From Bradyrhizobium sp. RP6 (GTDB taxonomy: Bacteria > Pseudomonadota > Alphaproteobacteria > Rhizobiales > Xanthobacteraceae): 64,000 nt of DNA. The notes beneath the pieces are model-generated. The model saw only the letters and a list, made by a program, of their open reading frames with translations. It was not told the DNA's origin and searched no databases. How positions within the stretch are numbered: position 1 is the stretch's first letter; every line of letters begins with the position of its first letter. The translations under genes were made by a program, and so were the position numbers. The stretch spans positions 124,001-188,000 of the forward strand of contig NZ_RQIT01000003.1 of the NCBI RefSeq assembly GCF_003837805.1. The letters run 5' to 3'. Positions 33,939 to 43,680 of this stretch are shown here, one piece after another.

Positions 33939-35629
33939 CTGCGCACGGGCCTGACCGGCGCCGAGATCTTGTCCGTGCGGTCGCGCTCGGTCATGTCGAC
34001 CACCGTCTCCATCGGTGCGGTCAATTCATAGACGTAGGAGACGTCGGTGAAGAAGCGCTTGGCGGTGCCCCCTAGCGCCTCGGGCGCAACGCGGTCGAGC
34101 AGGATCAGGCCGAAATCGGAATCGGGCCGGCGCGTCGCCTCGCTGGTGTTGAACTCCTCCCAGCGGAAATGGAAGACCTCGCTGCCGTCCTCTCCCGTCA
34201 CCGTCCAGTTGGCGGTGATGTGTGGATGCTTTCCAACCAGCGACAGGCCCTCGTCGGAATGCGAGGCCAGCTCGAAGAACAGCAGCGACAGGCTCTGCGC
34301 CGCGCGTGCGCTGACCGCGATATCGGGACCGGTGACGGCGATGCGGTCGGCATGCGGGATGGCGCGCGCCTCGAACAGGCCCTTCAGCTTGACGCCCTGC
34401 CACTGGCTCTCGCTCAGCAGCGAGACCACGTTGGACATCGCGTGGATGCGCCCGATCAGCAGCTCGCGCGCGGTGTCGATGTCCGAGCCGTGGCGCAAGG
34501 TGCGAGTCACGATCGACTGGATCACCGCCAGGATGTTCTTGACGCGGTGGTTGAGCTCGTCGATGACCGCGGTCAGCCGGCGCTCGAACCCGATCCTGAC
34601 CTGGATCTCCCGGCTGAGCCGCAGATTGTTGTAGGCGACATAGCCGAACAGGCCGCACACCATTGCCGTGATCGCAAAGCCGATTGCCGCCACGATGATC
34701 GCGGTCTGCTCGGCACGACGCGCCGAGTTGGTTTTCGCGTAGTAGCTGAGCTGCCAGTCACGCCCACCGAAGCTCACGGTGCGCGTCGCCGACGGCGCCG
34801 GCCCGTCCGCTGCAACCCTGCGCGACGAGACCACGCCCTGATCGTTGGCGATCAGCTCGCCGCCTTCCTTGCGCGGATCCCTAAGCGCGACCGCGAACAC
34901 CGACAAGTCGTCATTGGTGAGCATCAGCGTGGCGAGCTCGTAGGAGAATGTGACGAAGCCGGCAGGCTCCGTTGCTCCCTCGGGAATGACGGGCGCAGCC
35001 ACGATGATGCCGACGGCGCCGTTCCCTCGGATCAGCGGCACCGGGTCCGAGGCAACCGACCTCTTCTCGGCGCGCGCACGCGTCAGCATAGCGCTGCGAA
35101 CGGGATCCTGATCGTAGCTGCGGCCGGGCAGCGTCTTGGTCTCGTTGCTGCGTGGCTCGAGGTCCATCAGCACGTCGATCGGCTGAGTGATTTCGGCCGG
35201 ATTGATCGGCTTGTCGTCATAGGAACGGATCTGCGGATTTGGGAAGCCGGCGCCGGCGATCGCGGCCTGCGCCGCCGCGAGCTCGTTCGGCTTCAGCCGG
35301 GCGATCCAGCCGGCCACCACGAAATCGGTCTTGAAGGCGTAGATCGCCGAGCGCAGCGGCTCCAGCATGTTCGGCTTGATCACGGATGGCGTGCGGAACA
35401 GGCCTGAGGCGACACGCGCGAGCAGCTCCCGCTCGGTGAGGCGGTCCTGAACCAGGCTCGCATGAACGTCGATCGCACGCGCGAGCGCGATCCGATCCAG
35501 CGCCAGCTCCTGGTCGTGGACGCGATAGGCTGCAAGCCCGGAGAGCGAGACCCCGAGCAGAGCGATGAAGCCGATGATGAAACCCAGCCTGACCACGCGA
35601 CTACTCAGGCGAAAGCAGGAGGTCGGCAA
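33935..35629 (-). CDS. CHASE domain sensor histidine kinase of the HWE/HisKA_2 type, N box degenerate
   Basis: A 564-residue membrane protein. TM1 is at ~13-35; a periplasmic CHASE domain follows at ~36-305 (VVAGWIARLKPNELAAAQAAIAGAGFP), with TM2 at ~309-335. The H box is ELNHRVKNILAVIQSI with phospho-acceptor His361, typical of HWE/HisKA_2 kinases. The region that should hold the ATP-binding N box (usually ELATNAAKYG) reads ELASHSDEG at 453-461, with His457 in the Asn position. DFGLILLDRVAPEALGG at 505-521 matches the later G-box region. Autokinase activity is therefore uncertain. No response regulator is adjacent. Confidence 0.85.
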   Translation of the reverse strand: MPTSCFRLSSRVVRLGFIIGFIALLGVSLSGLAAYRVHDQELALDRIALARAIDVHASLVQDRLTERELLARVASGLFRTPSVIKPNMLEPLRSAIYAFKTDFVVAGWIARLKPNELAAAQAAIAGAGFPNPQIRSYDDKPINPAEITQPIDVLMDLEPRSNETKTLPGRSYDQDPVRSAMLTRARAEKRSVASDPVPLIRGNGAVGIIVAAPVIPEGATEPAGFVTFSYELATLMLTNDDLSVFAVALRDPRKEGGELIANDQGVVSSRRVAADGPAPSATRTVSFGGRDWQLSYYAKTNSARRAEQTAIIVAAIGFAITAMVCGLFGYVAYNNLRLSREIQVRIGFERRLTAVIDELNHRVKNILAVIQSIVTRTLRHGSDIDTARELLIGRIHAMSNVVSLLSESQWQGVKLKGLFEARAIPHADRIAVTGPDIAVSARAAQSLSLLFFELASHSDEGLSLVGKHPHITANWTVTGEDGSEVFHFRWEEFNTSEATRRPDSDFGLILLDRVAPEALGGTAKRFFTDVSYVYELTAPMETVVDMTERDRTDKISAPVRPVRS

Positions 35630-35895
35630 TAAACACGGAGCATGTGAACGCCGCTTGAACGGCCATCTGCCGAGACAGGGGAGACCACAGTGGCGGAGAT
35701 AATGGAGGAGGAGGCATCAGTACGCAACTTGGGTCGCCTGGAAAGCTTAATCCGCCCGGCCGATGGTCTGGCAGGGATGAATTTGCCCCGGGCGCCGGAG
35801 GTAGTTAATCGTCGTGTCCGAAATTTGTTCCGCGGTCACGGCGCCGCCCAAACGTTAACGGCGAGAAAATGCCTGCGCCAAGTGGTCGCGTCCCG

Positions 35896-36519
35896 TCAGC
35901 CCGGCCGTTTCAGGCCACCTTTGGCCTCGATGAAGCCGACAATTCGGTCGAGCCCCTCGCTTTTCTTCAGGTTGGTCATGACGAAGGGACGCTGGCCGCG
36001 CATGCGTCTCGCGTCCGTTTCCATCTTCTCCAGGGAGGCGCCCACATGGGGCGCGAGGTCGGTCTTGTTGATGACCAAGAGGTCGGACCGGGTGATGCCG
36101 GGGCCGCCTTTGGACGGGATCTTGTCGCCGGCGGCGACATCGATGACGTAGATGGTGAGGTCCGCCAGCTCTGGGGAAAAAGTGGCAGCGAGATTGTCGC
36201 CGCCCGACTCGATCAGCACGAGATCGAGTCCGGGAAACTTGGCGCGCATGTCCGCGACGGCGGCAAGGTTCATCGAGGCATCCTCGCGGATCGCGGTGTG
36301 CGGGCAGCCGCCGGTCTCGACCCCCGCGATGCGATCCGGCGTCAGCGATCCCGAACGCACCAGGAACTCCGCATCCCATTTGGTGTAGATGTCGTTGGTG
36401 ATCGCCGCAATGTCGTAGCGCTCGCGCATGGTCTTGCAGAGCAGGTCCATCAGGGCGGTCTTGCCCGACCCGACCGGGCCGCCGACGCCGACACGCAAGG
36501 GGCCGTGGGATTTCGACAT
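35896..36519 (-). CDS. ureG: urease accessory GTPase UreG
   Basis: A 207-residue SIMIBI-class GTPase. The P-loop [13 protein letters not shown] lies near residue 10, [15 protein letters not shown] carries the Cys-Pro-His metal-binding motif, and [11 protein letters not shown] is the G4 region. It delivers nickel to urease with UreE, UreF and UreD. I chose ATG 36519 ([11 protein letters not shown]), which fits the family length; an in-frame extension to 36561 lacks support. It is the last gene of the urease operon, 38 bases after ureF. Confidence 0.95.
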   Translation of the reverse strand: MSKSHGPLRVGVGGPVGSGKTALMDLLCKTMRERYDIAAITNDIYTKWDAEFLVRSGSLTPDRIAGVETGGCPHTAIREDASMNLAAVADMRAKFPGLDLVLIESGGDNLAATFSPELADLTIYVIDVAAGDKIPSKGGPGITRSDLLVINKTDLAPHVGASLEKMETDARRMRGQRPFVMTNLKKSEGLDRIVGFIEAKGGLKRPG

Positions 36520-36557
36520 GTGATTCGCTCTCTCTCGATTGGTTGAAGCCGCGCCGG

Positions 36558-37280
36558 TCACGAGCGAAACAGCCGCGTATATTGCGTCTCATGCCGCAGG
36601 CTGGCGAGATCGGCCCGGAAGGTCGCGCTGCCGAGATCGTCCAATGCCGCGTCCAGCGCACGATCGGCGGTCGCGGCGACGGCGGCTTCCAGCCTTGCCA
36701 GCACACGCTGGCTATCGGTCTGGCCGAGCGGAATGAGCCGGCTGGCCGCCGAGATCCAGTTCGAGACCAGCGCATGCAGGAAAGCGTGCAACGTCGGCGC
36801 CAGCGGCACGGTGTGCATCGCGGCGACGACACCGACGGCAACGGGATAGACCAGCGGAGTGCTGCATGCCGCAATCATGGCATCCAGTCCGTCGGCATTC
36901 CACGCGGAGCGGGCGATGTCGATGAAGGCGCGGCCCTGCGAGGTCGTCTCGAGCTGCCGTTCGCGCGACGGCACGAAGGCGCTTGCGAGCCCGGCGATCT
37001 CGTTCAAAGCGGCAGTCTCGCCCGCTTCCGTGGCGCGATGGGCGTGGACCAGAAACGTCGCGTCACAAAAGCCGGAGCCGTCGCCGAGCATCGCATCGAG
37101 CCAATCCGCCAGCGAGGCGGCGTCGGTGATGTCGCCCGCCTCGACGGCCCATTCGAGGCCGCTGGAGTAGGAGAAACCGCCGACCGGGAACGCCGGCGAC
37201 AGCCAGGTCATCAGCCGGTACAGCGCCGCTGCCTCACCCTCGGCAAGGGCACCGGCGCCGACCGGCTCATTTGTGGTCAT
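36558..37280 (-). CDS. ureF: urease accessory protein UreF
   Basis: A 240-residue helical protein with the family segments [52 protein letters not shown] and [43 protein letters not shown]. It bridges UreD and UreG in the urease activation complex. The start at 37280 ([10 protein letters not shown]) overlaps the 3' end of ureE by 14 bases. A longer open frame upstream only reads through the His-rich ureE tail in another phase and is not used. Confidence 0.93.
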   Translation of the reverse strand: MTTNEPVGAGALAEGEAAALYRLMTWLSPAFPVGGFSYSSGLEWAVEAGDITDAASLADWLDAMLGDGSGFCDATFLVHAHRATEAGETAALNEIAGLASAFVPSRERQLETTSQGRAFIDIARSAWNADGLDAMIAACSTPLVYPVAVGVVAAMHTVPLAPTLHAFLHALVSNWISAASRLIPLGQTDSQRVLARLEAAVAATADRALDAALDDLGSATFRADLASLRHETQYTRLFRS

Positions 37281-37875
37281 GAGCATGCTTGTGGCCGTGG
37301 CGATGGTCGGGGTGGTCGCAATGCTCATCGTGGTGACCGTGGCCATGATCATGCGCGGCATGATCATGATCGTGGTGGCTGTGATCATGGTGATGATGGC
37401 CGTGATCGTGATGCGCATGGTCCTCGTGTCCATGGGCGTGGCTCGTATCGACATAGGCCCCGCCCTCGGGATCGAACGGCGCCTCGATCTCGATCACGCG
37501 GGCGCCGAGGCCCTTTACCATGGCTTCGATGACGTGGTCGCGGCGAATGCGCAAGGCTTTGGCCATGATCTGCGTCGGCAGATGGCGATTGCCGAGATGC
37601 CAGCCGACCCGGATGAGATGGTGCGGATCGCGGCCGCGGATCTCGAGCAGCGGCTCGGGCGCCGCGACCACTTCGATCAGCCGGCCGTCCTCCAGCACCA
37701 GCGCGTCGCCGCCGCGCAGCGCAACGGCATGCTCCAGGTCGAGCAGGAATTCGAGGCCGCGCGTGCCGGTCATCGCCATGCGGCGGCGGTGCCGGTCGTC
37801 GAAATCGAGCACGACCGTATCCACCGGCGCTTCCGTGAAGCGGTGCTGTCCCTTGACCTGCGTCGCCCGGATCAT
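37267..37875 (-). CDS. ureE: urease nickel metallochaperone UreE with long His-rich tail
   Basis: A 202-residue UreE. Residues 1-~145 are the usual peptide-binding and metal-binding domains (DVVVLDF-like N-terminus, [32 protein letters not shown] with the conserved metal-binding His). The last ~58 residues hold 29 histidines alternating with Asp, Gly and Ala, and one Cys. Such tails store or buffer Ni(II) in the cytosol. The gene lies between the ABM gene (13-base gap) and ureF (14-base overlap). Confidence 0.95.
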   Translation of the reverse strand: MIRATQVKGQHRFTEAPVDTVVLDFDDRHRRRMAMTGTRGLEFLLDLEHAVALRGGDALVLEDGRLIEVVAAPEPLLEIRGRDPHHLIRVGWHLGNRHLPTQIMAKALRIRRDHVIEAMVKGLGARVIEIEAPFDPEGGAYVDTSHAHGHEDHAHHDHGHHHHDHSHHDHDHAAHDHGHGHHDEHCDHPDHRHGHKHAHDHK

Positions 37876-37888
37876 GCGTCTTACCTCT

Positions 37889-38188
37889 TTACCGTGTCTC
37901 GACCTTCTCGGGCGTGATGATTTCGATCTTCGGCGGCGCCGTGAAGCATTTCACCGCGACGCGGCCAAACGTCTTCATGTGCTCCATGGCGCGATGCGGC
38001 ACCAGCGCCTCGGCGTTCTCCCACTGCTCGACGAACACCATCTTGGCAGGATCGGTGACGCTCTCGTGCAAATCATAGGCGATATTGCCGGGCTCCTTCC
38101 GCGTCTCCTTGATGCAGGCCGTGGCGGCTGCAATGAACTCGGCGCGCGTTTCGGGCTTGATGGTCAAGGTTGCAACGACGTAGATCAC
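37889..38188 (-). CDS. antibiotic biosynthesis monooxygenase (ABM/YgiN-like) family protein
   Basis: A 99-residue single-domain ABM protein: [43 protein letters not shown], then [28 protein letters not shown] proteins form dimeric ferredoxin-like barrels and include quinol monooxygenases such as YgiN. It lies inside the urease operon between ureC and ureE, with a 138-base gap after ureC and 13 bases before ureE. No link to urease maturation is known to me; it may be a passenger or act in redox stress. Confidence 0.85.
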   Translation of the reverse strand: MIYVVATLTIKPETRAEFIAAATACIKETRKEPGNIAYDLHESVTDPAKMVFVEQWENAEALVPHRAMEHMKTFGRVAVKCFTAPPKIEIITPEKVETR

Positions 38189-38326
38189 GAGAAATCCTCC
38201 CGGCTTTTCTTCTGAGGGTTAAGATACCGGGCGGGACATTAGACCAGGCGGCACCGAACGCAAAACCGCAAAAGGCCGTTCCCGGACACGCGGCCAGACT
38301 TCCCCTCCATGCGTTGAGGCGCTATT

Positions 38327-40042
38327 TCAGTACATGAAATATCGCTGCGCCATCGGCAGCACCTCCGCAGGCGGGCAGGTCAGCAGCTCGCCATCGGCGC
38401 GCACCTCGTAGGTCTCCGGATCGACCTCGATGTTGGGCGTGGCATCGTTGTGGATCATGCTCTTCTTGGAGATCCTGCCGCGGGTGTTCTGGACGGCATA
38501 GAGCTTCTTGTCGATGCCGAGCTTTCGCGCCAGCCCAGTGGTGACCGCGGCCTTGGAAGTGAACACCACCGAGGATGCCGTACGCGCCTTGCCGAACGCG
38601 CCGAACATCGGCTGGTAATGCACCGGCTGCGGCGTCGGGATCGAGGCGTTAGGATCGCCCATGGGCGCCGCGACGATCGTGCCGCCTTTGACAATGCAGT
38701 CCGGCTTGACGCCGAAGAAAGCCGGCGACCACAGCACGAGATCGGCCAGCTTGCCCTTCTCCACCGAGCCGATCAGCTTCGACACGCCATGCGCGATCGC
38801 GGGATTGATCGTGTACTTGGCGATGTAGCGCTTGACGCGGAAATTGTCGTTGTCCCTGCCCTTGTCCTGCGGCAACGACCCGCGCTGCTTCTTCATCTTG
38901 TCGGCAGTCTGCCAGGTCCGGATGATGACCTCGCCGAGACGGCCCATCGCCTGGGAGTCCGAGGACATCATCGAGAGCGCGCCGAGGTCGTGCAGGATGT
39001 CTTCGGCCGCGATCGTCTCCTTGCGGATGCGGCTTTCGGCGAACGCCAGATCTTCCGCGATGGACGGATCGAGATGGTGGCACACCATCAGCATGTCCAG
39101 ATGCTCGTCGATGGTGTTGCGGGTGAAGGGCCGTGTCGGATTGGTCGAGGACGGCAGCACGTTCTTCAGCCCGGCTACCTTGATGATATCAGGGGCATGG
39201 CCGCCGCCGGCGCCTTCGGTGTGGAAGGCGTGGATGGTGCGGCCCTTGAAGGCCTTGATCGTGTCCTCGACGAAGCCGGATTCGTTCAGCGTGTCGGTGT
39301 GGATCATCACCTGGATGTCGTGATCGTCGGCGACCGACAGGCAATTGTCGATCGCGGCCGGCGTGGTACCCCAATCCTCGTGCAGCTTCAGCGCACAGGC
39401 GCCGGCCTTGATCATCTCGACCAGCGCGGCGGGGCGCGACGCGTTCCCCTTGCCGGAAATGCCGAGATTGACCGGGAAGGCGTCGAACGACTGGATCATC
39501 CGCCCTATGTGCCACGGCCCCGGTGTGCAGGTGGTCGCGAAAGTGCCATGGGACGGTCCTGTGCCTCCGCCCAGCATCGAGGTAACCCCTGACATCAGCG
39601 CGTGCTCGATCTGCTGCGGACAGATGAAATGGATGTGGCTGTCGAAGCCGCCGGCGGTGAGGATCTTGCCTTCGCCCGCAATCACGTCGGTGCCGGGGCC
39701 GATGATGATGGTGACGCCCGGCTGGATATCGGGATTGCCGGCCTTGCCGATCCCGGAGATCATGCCGTCCTTGATGGCGACGTCGGCCTTCACGATGCCC
39801 CAGTGATCGACGATCAGCGCATTGGTGATGACGGTATCGGCCGCGCCCTGCCTATTGGTGACCTGCGACTGCCCCATGCCATCGCGGATCACCTTGCCGC
39901 CGCCGAACTTCACCTCCTCGCCATAGGTGGTGAAATCCTTCTCGACCTCGATAATCAGATCGGTGTCGGCGAGGCGTACCTTGTCGCCGGTGGTGGGGCC
40001 GAACATGTCGGCATAGACGGAACGCTTCATCTTGACGGACAT
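38327..40042 (-). CDS. ureC: urease subunit alpha (catalytic)
   Basis: A 571-residue UreC of standard length. The nickel ligands His136 and His138 are in FDSHIHF, the carbamylated Lys219 in [10 protein letters not shown], and the flap region in [22 protein letters not shown] carries the active-site Cys and His. It hydrolyses urea to ammonia and carbamate in the cytosol. ATG 40042 ([15 protein letters not shown]) is used; GTG 40045 is one codon upstream. The MESH1-like gene lies between it and ureB. Confidence 0.97.
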   Translation of the reverse strand: MSVKMKRSVYADMFGPTTGDKVRLADTDLIIEVEKDFTTYGEEVKFGGGKVIRDGMGQSQVTNRQGAADTVITNALIVDHWGIVKADVAIKDGMISGIGKAGNPDIQPGVTIIIGPGTDVIAGEGKILTAGGFDSHIHFICPQQIEHALMSGVTSMLGGGTGPSHGTFATTCTPGPWHIGRMIQSFDAFPVNLGISGKGNASRPAALVEMIKAGACALKLHEDWGTTPAAIDNCLSVADDHDIQVMIHTDTLNESGFVEDTIKAFKGRTIHAFHTEGAGGGHAPDIIKVAGLKNVLPSSTNPTRPFTRNTIDEHLDMLMVCHHLDPSIAEDLAFAESRIRKETIAAEDILHDLGALSMMSSDSQAMGRLGEVIIRTWQTADKMKKQRGSLPQDKGRDNDNFRVKRYIAKYTINPAIAHGVSKLIGSVEKGKLADLVLWSPAFFGVKPDCIVKGGTIVAAPMGDPNASIPTPQPVHYQPMFGAFGKARTASSVVFTSKAAVTTGLARKLGIDKKLYAVQNTRGRISKKSMIHNDATPNIEVDPETYEVRADGELLTCPPAEVLPMAQRYFMY

Positions 40043-40076
40043 CACAAGCCCCGTTTGCGTTTGAATGTCTGGTGGG

Positions 40077-40616
40077 TCATAGCAGCGCCCTCGCTGCTTT
40101 CACGGCATCATCGAATTTCTCGTCGAGCCACGCATTGCCGCCGCGGCAACCCGCCACGACCTGCGTGGCCCACGCGATGTAATCGGCGAGATCCTCGCGC
40201 TCCTCAGCACTCGGGTCGGTTTGAATGCGCGCGCCCGTGTTGCTGATCTTGTCGGCGATCTTGATCAGCTTGGCACCCTGCGATTTATGGGGCGCGTCCT
40301 CGATCTGTTTCTGCCGCCGTTTTGCCTTCGGCAGGCTCATGTCATCGGTGCATTCGGCGACGAGGGAAGCGACACGCTCGGAAAATCTCTGTGCCAGCTC
40401 CTCGCGCGTGGTGTCGGTGTCCTCAATGGTGTCATGCAGCCAGCCGGCCGCGACCAGCTCGGCGTCAGCCCCATCGGTCGCGGTCGCAAGCAGGTTCGCG
40501 ACCTCGGCGAGATGATTGATGTAGGGCTCGTTGCCGCGGCCCTTACGCGCCATGCCGTTGTGGCGGTGCGCGGCGAGTTCGGCAGCTTCCGAGACGAGGC
40601 GGATGGGGGACAGCAT
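40077..40616 (-). CDS. HD-domain phosphohydrolase, MESH1/small alarmone hydrolase-like
   Basis: A 179-residue single-domain HD protein. It starts [26 protein letters not shown] (His35 a likely metal ligand) and contains the core HDTIEDT (His61, Asp62, with ED at 65-66), then [12 protein letters not shown] with Asp122. This order equals the hydrolase domain of RelA/SpoT and stand-alone MESH1 enzymes, which remove the 3'-pyrophosphate of (p)ppGpp or act on NADPH. No synthetase domain is present. It is embedded in the urease operon between ureB (57-base gap) and ureC (34-base gap). Substrate is inferred only. Confidence 0.8.
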   Translation of the reverse strand: MLSPIRLVSEAAELAAHRHNGMARKGRGNEPYINHLAEVANLLATATDGADAELVAAGWLHDTIEDTDTTREELAQRFSERVASLVAECTDDMSLPKAKRRQKQIEDAPHKSQGAKLIKIADKISNTGARIQTDPSAEEREDLADYIAWATQVVAGCRGGNAWLDEKFDDAVKAARALL

Positions 40617-40673
40617 GAAAAAAACCTCCGTTTCCGCCTCAACCGTGCCGCGCCGCGCTCGTTCCTCCGGGTG

Positions 40674-40979
40674 TCACAGCTTGCCCATGATGTCGCCGCG
40701 GAAACCGTAGATGGTCTTCTTGCCGGCCACGGCGACGAGCTGCACGTCGCGGGTCTGGCCGGGCTCGAAGCGGACGGCGGTGCCGGCGGCGATGTCGAGG
40801 CGCATGCCGCGGGCCTTTTTACGGTCGAACTTCAGCGCGGGGTTGGTCTCGAAGAAATGGTAGTGCGAGCCAACCTGGATCGGGCGGTCGCCGGTGTTGG
40901 CGACCGTCAGCGTCACGGTCTTGCGGCCGGCATTGAGCTCGATCTCGCCGTCCTGGATGAAGAGTTCGCCGGGGATCAT
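40674..40979 (-). CDS. ureB: urease subunit beta
   Basis: A 101-residue protein with the canonical UreB sequence: [53 protein letters not shown], then [37 protein letters not shown]. It forms the urease trimer with UreA and UreC. It starts 9 bases after the ureA stop. Confidence 0.97.
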   Translation of the reverse strand: MIPGELFIQDGEIELNAGRKTVTLTVANTGDRPIQVGSHYHFFETNPALKFDRKKARGMRLDIAAGTAVRFEPGQTRDVQLVAVAGKKTIYGFRGDIMGKL

Positions 40980-40988
40980 GTCGCACTC

Positions 40989-41291
40989 CTATCGGATCGG
41001 CTCGTGCACGGTGACGAGCTTGGTGCCATCTGGAAAGGTCGCCTCGACCTGAATGTCGTGGATCATCTCGGGAATGCCGGGCATCACCTGATCGCGGGTC
41101 AGCACCTGCGCGCCGGATTGCATCAGCTCGGCAACGGTGCGGCCGTCGCGCGCGCCTTCGAGGATGAAATCGGAGATGATCGCGATCGCCTCGGGATGGT
41201 TGAGCTTGACGCCGCGATCCAGCCTGCGGCGCGCCACGATCGCCGCCATCGAGATCAAAAGCTTGTCCTTTTCGCGGGGAGACAGGTTCAT
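40989..41291 (-). CDS. ureA: urease subunit gamma
   Basis: A 100-residue Ure[58 protein letters not shown], then [25 protein letters not shown] separate gamma subunit of this length is the usual bacterial form. It starts 40 bases after ureD. Confidence 0.97.
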   Translation of the reverse strand: MNLSPREKDKLLISMAAIVARRRLDRGVKLNHPEAIAIISDFILEGARDGRTVAELMQSGAQVLTRDQVMPGIPEMIHDIQVEATFPDGTKLVTVHEPIR

Positions 41292-41331
41292 GCGAAATCT
41301 CTTCCGTTCAACACGTCAATTCAACCCGTGA

Positions 41332-42162
41332 TCAGTTCAGCCAGAGTCGCGGCAGGGCTACACCGGTGCGCGCCAGCACCGCCATCATGTCGGCGCGCAA
41401 ACGCGCCGCATCTTGGGCACAGAACCGCGCCATTGCAAAGCCATTCCAGGCGGATATCCCGACCTCGCCGGAGAAAGGCTCCGACGCCTCGCGGATACGC
41501 TCGACCAGTGCCTCATCGCCGGGCACGATCAGAGCCGTGCCGATCGCCGCGCCACCCCTGGCGACCGCTGATCGCGCGAGCTTTGCGCCGATATGGCCGT
41601 CGAGCCTGACCGTTTCCGCGAAGACCAGCTTGCCGCCGCGGGAAAGCCGCCAGCGGTCGACGAACTCGCCCTGCTCCATCCGCTCGCCCATGGCGGTGCG
41701 GCCGAACACGACGATCTCGCAAAGCAGGAGCGAAGCGTTCTCGTCGAGCGCTATGTCGAAGCGGCGGTGAACCCGGGCGCGATCGAACAGGATCGTCTCC
41801 TGTGGCAGCCAGGCGAGATGTGCACCCGCGGCGACCTTCAAGGCAATCCCGAGCTGCGCCGCGGGCCCGGGCGCGCGATAGACCTTTTCGGCCGCCGCGG
41901 TGGTCAGTGTCAGCCGCGAGCTATCCGCCGCCGATATCTCGATGTCGAAGCGATCACCACCGGCGACGCCGCCGGCGGTGTTGACGAACACGCCGGAGAG
42001 GCCCTCGTCTTCGGGCGAAGGAAAGCGCACGCGGAGCGAACCGGATTCATGCAAGGCCCCGCGCCGCGTCACACCGTCACGAGCGTGCACGTCTAACCTG
42101 ACAGCGCCGCGGGCGCGGTTGGCCTCGAACACCGAACTTGTCGCTGAAGCGTCGCTGCGCAT
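41332..42162 (-). CDS. ureD: urease accessory protein UreD
   Basis: A 276-residue UreD (UreH): NTAGGVAGGDRFDIEISAADSSRLTLTTAAAEKVYRA, LPQETILFDRARVHRRFDIALDENASLLLCEIVVFGRTAMGE and FAETVRLDG. It binds apo-urease and recruits UreF/UreG for nickel loading. It is the first ure gene and follows urtE by 51 bases, which suggests readthrough from the urea transporter genes. Confidence 0.95.
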   Translation of the reverse strand: MRSDASATSSVFEANRARGAVRLDVHARDGVTRRGALHESGSLRVRFPSPEDEGLSGVFVNTAGGVAGGDRFDIEISAADSSRLTLTTAAAEKVYRAPGPAAQLGIALKVAAGAHLAWLPQETILFDRARVHRRFDIALDENASLLLCEIVVFGRTAMGERMEQGEFVDRWRLSRGGKLVFAETVRLDGHIGAKLARSAVARGGAAIGTALIVPGDEALVERIREASEPFSGEVGISAWNGFAMARFCAQDAARLRADMMAVLARTGVALPRLWLN

Positions 42163-42213
42163 CCGTCTCCCCAGCCGGTCGCGGCAGGATTTCTTGGCTT
42201 ACCGGTCCCCGAC

Positions 42214-42909
42214 TTACAGCGCCATCTGGCGGCTGATCTCGCCGGGATCCAGGTTGGCGCGACCGCAGGTGAACTTCACCGCGCCGCGATCCATCACCGC
42301 GAAACTGTCGCCGAGTTCGCAGGCAAAGTCGAGATATTGTTCGACCAGCACGATGGCGATGTTGCCGAGGTTGCGCAGGTAGGAGATAGCCCGGCCGATG
42401 TCCTTGATGATTGAGGGCTGGATGCCCTCGGTCGGCTCGTCCAGCAGAAGCAGCTTCGGCCGCATCACCAGTGCGCGGCCGATCGCGAGCTGCTGCTGCT
42501 GGCCACCGGAGAGGTCGCCGCCGCGCCGGCCGAGCATGGATTGCAGCACCGGAAACAGCGAGAACACGTCGTCCGGAATATGCTTGTCTTCGCGCTTGAG
42601 CGGCCCGAAGCCGGTCTTGAGATTTTCCTCGACCGTCAGCAGCGGAAAGATCTCGCGGCCCTGTGGGACGAAACCGATGCCCTTGCGCGCACGCTCATAG
42701 GGCTTCAGACCCGTGATATCGCTGCCATCGAACACGATCGTGCCCGAGGAGATCGGATATTGCCCGACCATGGCACGCAAGAGAGAGGTCTTGCCGACGC
42801 CGTTACGCCCCAGCACGCAAGTCACCTTGCCGGGCTCCGCCGAGATCGAGACGCCGCGCAGCGCCTGCGCCGCACCGTAGAACAGGTTGATGTTCTTGAC
42901 CTCAAGCAT
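42214..42909 (-). CDS. urtE: urea ABC transporter ATP-binding subunit UrtE
   Basis: A 231-residue branched-chain-type ABC ATPase (LivF-like). Walker A is GRNGVGKTSLLRAM, the signature LSGGQQQQLAIGRAL, and Walker B LLLDEPTEGIQPSIIKDIGRAI. Together with UrtD it powers urea uptake; the neighbouring urtA-D and urease genes settle the substrate. It starts 3 bases after urtD. Confidence 0.95.
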   Translation of the reverse strand: MLEVKNINLFYGAAQALRGVSISAEPGKVTCVLGRNGVGKTSLLRAMVGQYPISSGTIVFDGSDITGLKPYERARKGIGFVPQGREIFPLLTVEENLKTGFGPLKREDKHIPDDVFSLFPVLQSMLGRRGGDLSGGQQQQLAIGRALVMRPKLLLLDEPTEGIQPSIIKDIGRAISYLRNLGNIAIVLVEQYLDFACELGDSFAVMDRGAVKFTCGRANLDPGEISRQMAL

Positions 42910-42912
42910 GGC

Positions 42913-43674
42913 TCAGCGCCCCAGATAGACTTCGATGACCCGCTCGTTGGACGAGACCTGGTCGATGGTTCCTTCCGCGAGCACGGTGCCTTCGTGCAGG
43001 CAGGTGACCTTGACGCCGAGCTCGCGCACGAAGGTCATGTCGTGCTCGACCACCATGACGGTGTGGGTCTTGTTGATCTCCTTGAGCAGCTCGGCCGTGA
43101 GATGCGTCTCGACGTCGGTCATGCCGGCGACGGGCTCATCGACGAGGAGCAGCTTGGGGTCCTGCGCGAGCAGCATGCCGATCTCGAGCCACTGTTTCTG
43201 GCCGTGACTGAGACTGCCCGCGAGGCGGTTGCGGGCGTCGGTGAGACGGATCGTTTCCAGCACCCTGTCAATGCGCTCGGATTCCGCCTTGCTGCCGCGC
43301 CAGAACAGCGTGGCCTTGACGCTGTGGTCGACATTGAGCGCGAGCAGCAGATTGTCCTGCACGGTCTGGCTCTCGAACACGGTCGGCTTCTGGAATTTCC
43401 GGCCGATGCCGAGCTCGGCGATCCGGGTCTCGTCGAGCCGCGTCAGGTCGGTGACGCCGTCGAACAGCACGGCACCCTCGTCGGGCTTGGTCTTCCCGGT
43501 GATGATGTCCATCATCGTGGTCTTGCCGGCGCCGTTCGGGCCGATGATGGCGCGCATCTCGCCGGGCTCGAGCGTCAGTGACAGATTGTTGATGGCGTGG
43601 AAGCCGTCGAAGGAGACGTGCACGCCATCGAGATAGAGCATCGCGGAGGTCGCGCGGGTGTCCATGACGTTCAT
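42913..43674 (-). CDS. urtD: urea ABC transporter ATP-binding subunit UrtD
   Basis: A 253-residue LivG-like ABC ATPase. Walker A is GPNGAGKTTMMDIITG, the signature LSHGQKQWLEIGMLL (SHGQ, as usual for UrtD), and Walker B PKLLLVDEPVAGMTDVE. KTHTVMVVEHDMTFVRELG follows. It starts 6 bases after urtC. Confidence 0.95.
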   Translation of the reverse strand: MNVMDTRATSAMLYLDGVHVSFDGFHAINNLSLTLEPGEMRAIIGPNGAGKTTMMDIITGKTKPDEGAVLFDGVTDLTRLDETRIAELGIGRKFQKPTVFESQTVQDNLLLALNVDHSVKATLFWRGSKAESERIDRVLETIRLTDARNRLAGSLSHGQKQWLEIGMLLAQDPKLLLVDEPVAGMTDVETHLTAELLKEINKTHTVMVVEHDMTFVRELGVKVTCLHEGTVLAEGTIDQVSSNERVIEVYLGR

Positions 43675-43680
43675 GACCGC

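Noticed and set aside
35813..35837. EcfG-like element (GGAAC, 16 nt, GATT) upstream of the kinase on the minus strand
   Set aside because: Two mismatches in the -10 and ~200 bases from the start codon.
35690..36151. plus-strand frame reading into ureG from the intergenic region
   Set aside because: No family resemblance, and it overlaps a certain gene on the other strand. The 266-base gap 35630-35895 otherwise shows no feature I can support.
36558..37454. 298-residue UreF starting at 37454
   Set aside because: The first ~58 residues are an out-of-phase reading of the His-rich ureE tail; the family start is at 37280.
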